A stretch of 64,000 nucleotides of DNA from Arthrobacter antioxidans. GTDB lineage: Bacteria > Actinomycetota > Actinomycetes > Actinomycetales > Micrococcaceae. Location of the stretch: assembly GCF_023100725.1 (NCBI RefSeq), contig NZ_CP095501.1:2294001-2358000 (forward strand), written 5' to 3'. Position numbers and translations under genes: made by a program. Of the stretch, positions 63,081 through 64,000 are shown in pieces. Numbering within the stretch: position 1 is the stretch's first letter; every line of letters begins with the position of its first letter. The notes under the pieces are model-generated. The model made no database searches, was not told the origin of the DNA, and saw only the letters and a list, made by a program, of their open reading frames with translations.

Positions 63081-64000
63081 GGGTGCCCTCCCGGGTCGAC
63101 GATCGCCGCCCCCTGCGCCGCGAAGTCCAGGCCCAGGTCCAGGGAGCGGACGCTGTGGGTGAGCGCTCCCGCGGAGATGATGTCGACGCCGGTGGCCGCG
63201 ATCGGCCCCACCGTGCCGAGGCGGACGTTCCCGCTGGCTTCGACGAGCGCGCGGCCGCCGATGCGGCGCACGCCCTCCGCGAGGTCGGCCGGCGTGAAGT
63301 TGTCGAGCATGATGGTGTCCACCCCGGCGGCGAGGACGGGCTCGATCTGGTCCAGCCGGTCCACCTCCACCTCGACGTGCACGGTGTGCGGGAGCCTCGA
63401 CCGCGCCGCCCGGAGGGCCGCGGTGAGGGCCTCCGGGCCGTCCGCCGCGAGGAGCGCCAGGTGGTTGTCCTTGACCATGACGGCGTCGGACAGGCCGGAG
63501 CGGTGGTTCGAGCCTCCCCCGCAGCGGACGGCCCAGCGCTCCAGGACCCGGAGCCCCGGCGTGGTCTTGCGGGTGTCGGTGATGCGCGCGCGGGTGCCCG
63601 CCGCGGCGTCGACGAACGCGCGGGTCATGGTGGCGATCCCGCTGAGCCGCTGCGCGATGTTGAGGGCCGTCCGTTCGGCGGTGAGGATACCGGCGGCAGG
63701 TCCTGCGATCTCCGCAAGGGTGTCCCCCGCAGCGAAGGCGGTCCCGTCGGCCCGCGGGAACGTGACGCGGATCCGCGGGTCGGTGAGGCGCATCGCGGCC
63801 TCGATGGCGGCCGTCCCGCAGAGGACGCCCGGCTCGCGGGCCGTGATGGTCGCCGTCGCCCGCTGGTCGGGGCGGATCAGGGCCTGGCAGGTGAGGTCCC
63901 CCCACGGCGCGTCCTCGGCGAGGGCTGCGGCCACGACGGCGTCGATGAGGTGCTGCGGCGGCCGCGCCGGCTCGACGGCGTCCGGGGAGGGCGTCCGGGC
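63077..64000 (-). CDS. nadC: Nicotinate-nucleotide pyrophosphorylase (carboxylating), 5' end cut by window edge
   Basis: The last 307 codons are in the window and the frame stays open to base 64000, so the start is beyond it. NadC joins quinolinate and PRPP and decarboxylates, giving nicotinate mononucleotide. Family segments: LIDAVVAAALAEDAPWGDLTC near the start, LNIAQRLSGIATMTRAFVDA, ITDTRKTTPGLRVLERWAVRCGGGSNHRSGLSDAVMVKDNH, EVEVDRLDQIEPVLAAGVDTIMLDNF and EASGNVRLGTVGPIAATGVDIISAGALTHS. It is coupled to the cysteine desulfurase; nadA and nadB are expected just outside. Confidence 0.96.
   Translation of the reverse strand, partial: ARTPSPDAVEPARPPQHLIDAVVAAALAEDAPWGDLTCQALIRPDQRATATITAREPGVLCGTAAIEAAMRLTDPRIRVTFPRADGTAFAAGDTLAEIAGPAAGILTAERTALNIAQRLSGIATMTRAFVDAAAGTRARITDTRKTTPGLRVLERWAVRCGGGSNHRSGLSDAVMVKDNHLALLAADGPEALTAALRAARSRLPHTVHVEVEVDRLDQIEPVLAAGVDTIMLDNFTPADLAEGVRRIGGRALVEASGNVRLGTVGPIAATGVDIISAGALTHSVRSLDLGLDFAAQGAAIVDPGGHP

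Overview
The window is a very GC-rich stretch of actinobacterial chromosome. The strong codon bias, the frequent GTG starts, the many start codons that follow a TANNNT -10 box directly, and the order gltX / ilvE / leuB / metG / serA / ilvC-ilvN-ilvB / ilvD all fit a Micrococcaceae member of the Arthrobacter type. The family assignment is an inference from layout and style; nothing was searched.

Layout. 1-5.5 kb: a dynamin-like GTPase pair (the second gene cut by the window edge), tRNA-Glu and tRNA-Gln, a HAD phosphatase translationally coupled to gltX, and a fumarylacetoacetate-hydrolase-family gene. 5.6-7.1 kb: a short exported peptide gene of 46 codons diverging from a TPR-like helical-repeat protein, with a terminator behind the peptide gene and an inverted repeat in the shared promoter region. 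7.4-9 kb: a soluble GGDEF-EAL protein. 9-11.3 kb: ilvE and leuB. 11.4-19.3 kb: a sensor kinase / response regulator / ABC exporter module, an orphan multidomain histidine kinase and a small unknown protein. 19.4-29.2 kb: metG, an acetamidase/formamidase, serA and the isoleucine-valine genes ilvC, ilvN, ilvB, ilvD. In front of ilvB lies a textbook attenuator: a 15-residue leader peptide with a Val-Val-Val-Ile-Leu run, followed by a hairpin and T-tract.

29.4-33.7 kb holds an unknown protein, a 2-hydroxyacid dehydrogenase, tRNA-Lys with a strong terminator, a short degraded accessory patch, a membrane-anchored coiled-coil protein, a VOC protein and a DUF2795 protein. 33.8-46.8 kb is a cluster of sugar genes: two bifunctional heptose kinase/adenylyltransferases, a GmhA-like isomerase, a GmhB-like phosphatase, an aldehyde dehydrogenase, an SDR and six glycosyltransferases (three of family 9). 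Many are joined by 4-base ATGA/GTGA overlaps. This is a full route from sedoheptulose-7-phosphate to a nucleotide-activated heptose in what should be a monoderm without LPS.

46.8-64 kb: a SigB/SigF-type sigma factor, a VOC protein, two unknown genes, MarR next to a peroxiredoxin (bcp), tRNA-Leu, a FAS1 lipoprotein, an orphan oligopeptide-binding lipoprotein, mqo, an RND exporter followed by a MarR regulator with a palindrome over its -10 box, an SDR, a lipoprotein, and the end of a NAD operon (nadC with a cysteine desulfurase).

The observations most worth following up are the peptide/TPR pair, the heptose cluster in a Gram-positive background, the ilvB attenuator with its upstream half-site array, and the recurrent leaderless promoters. 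No CRISPR array, rRNA, intact transposase or integrase was seen.
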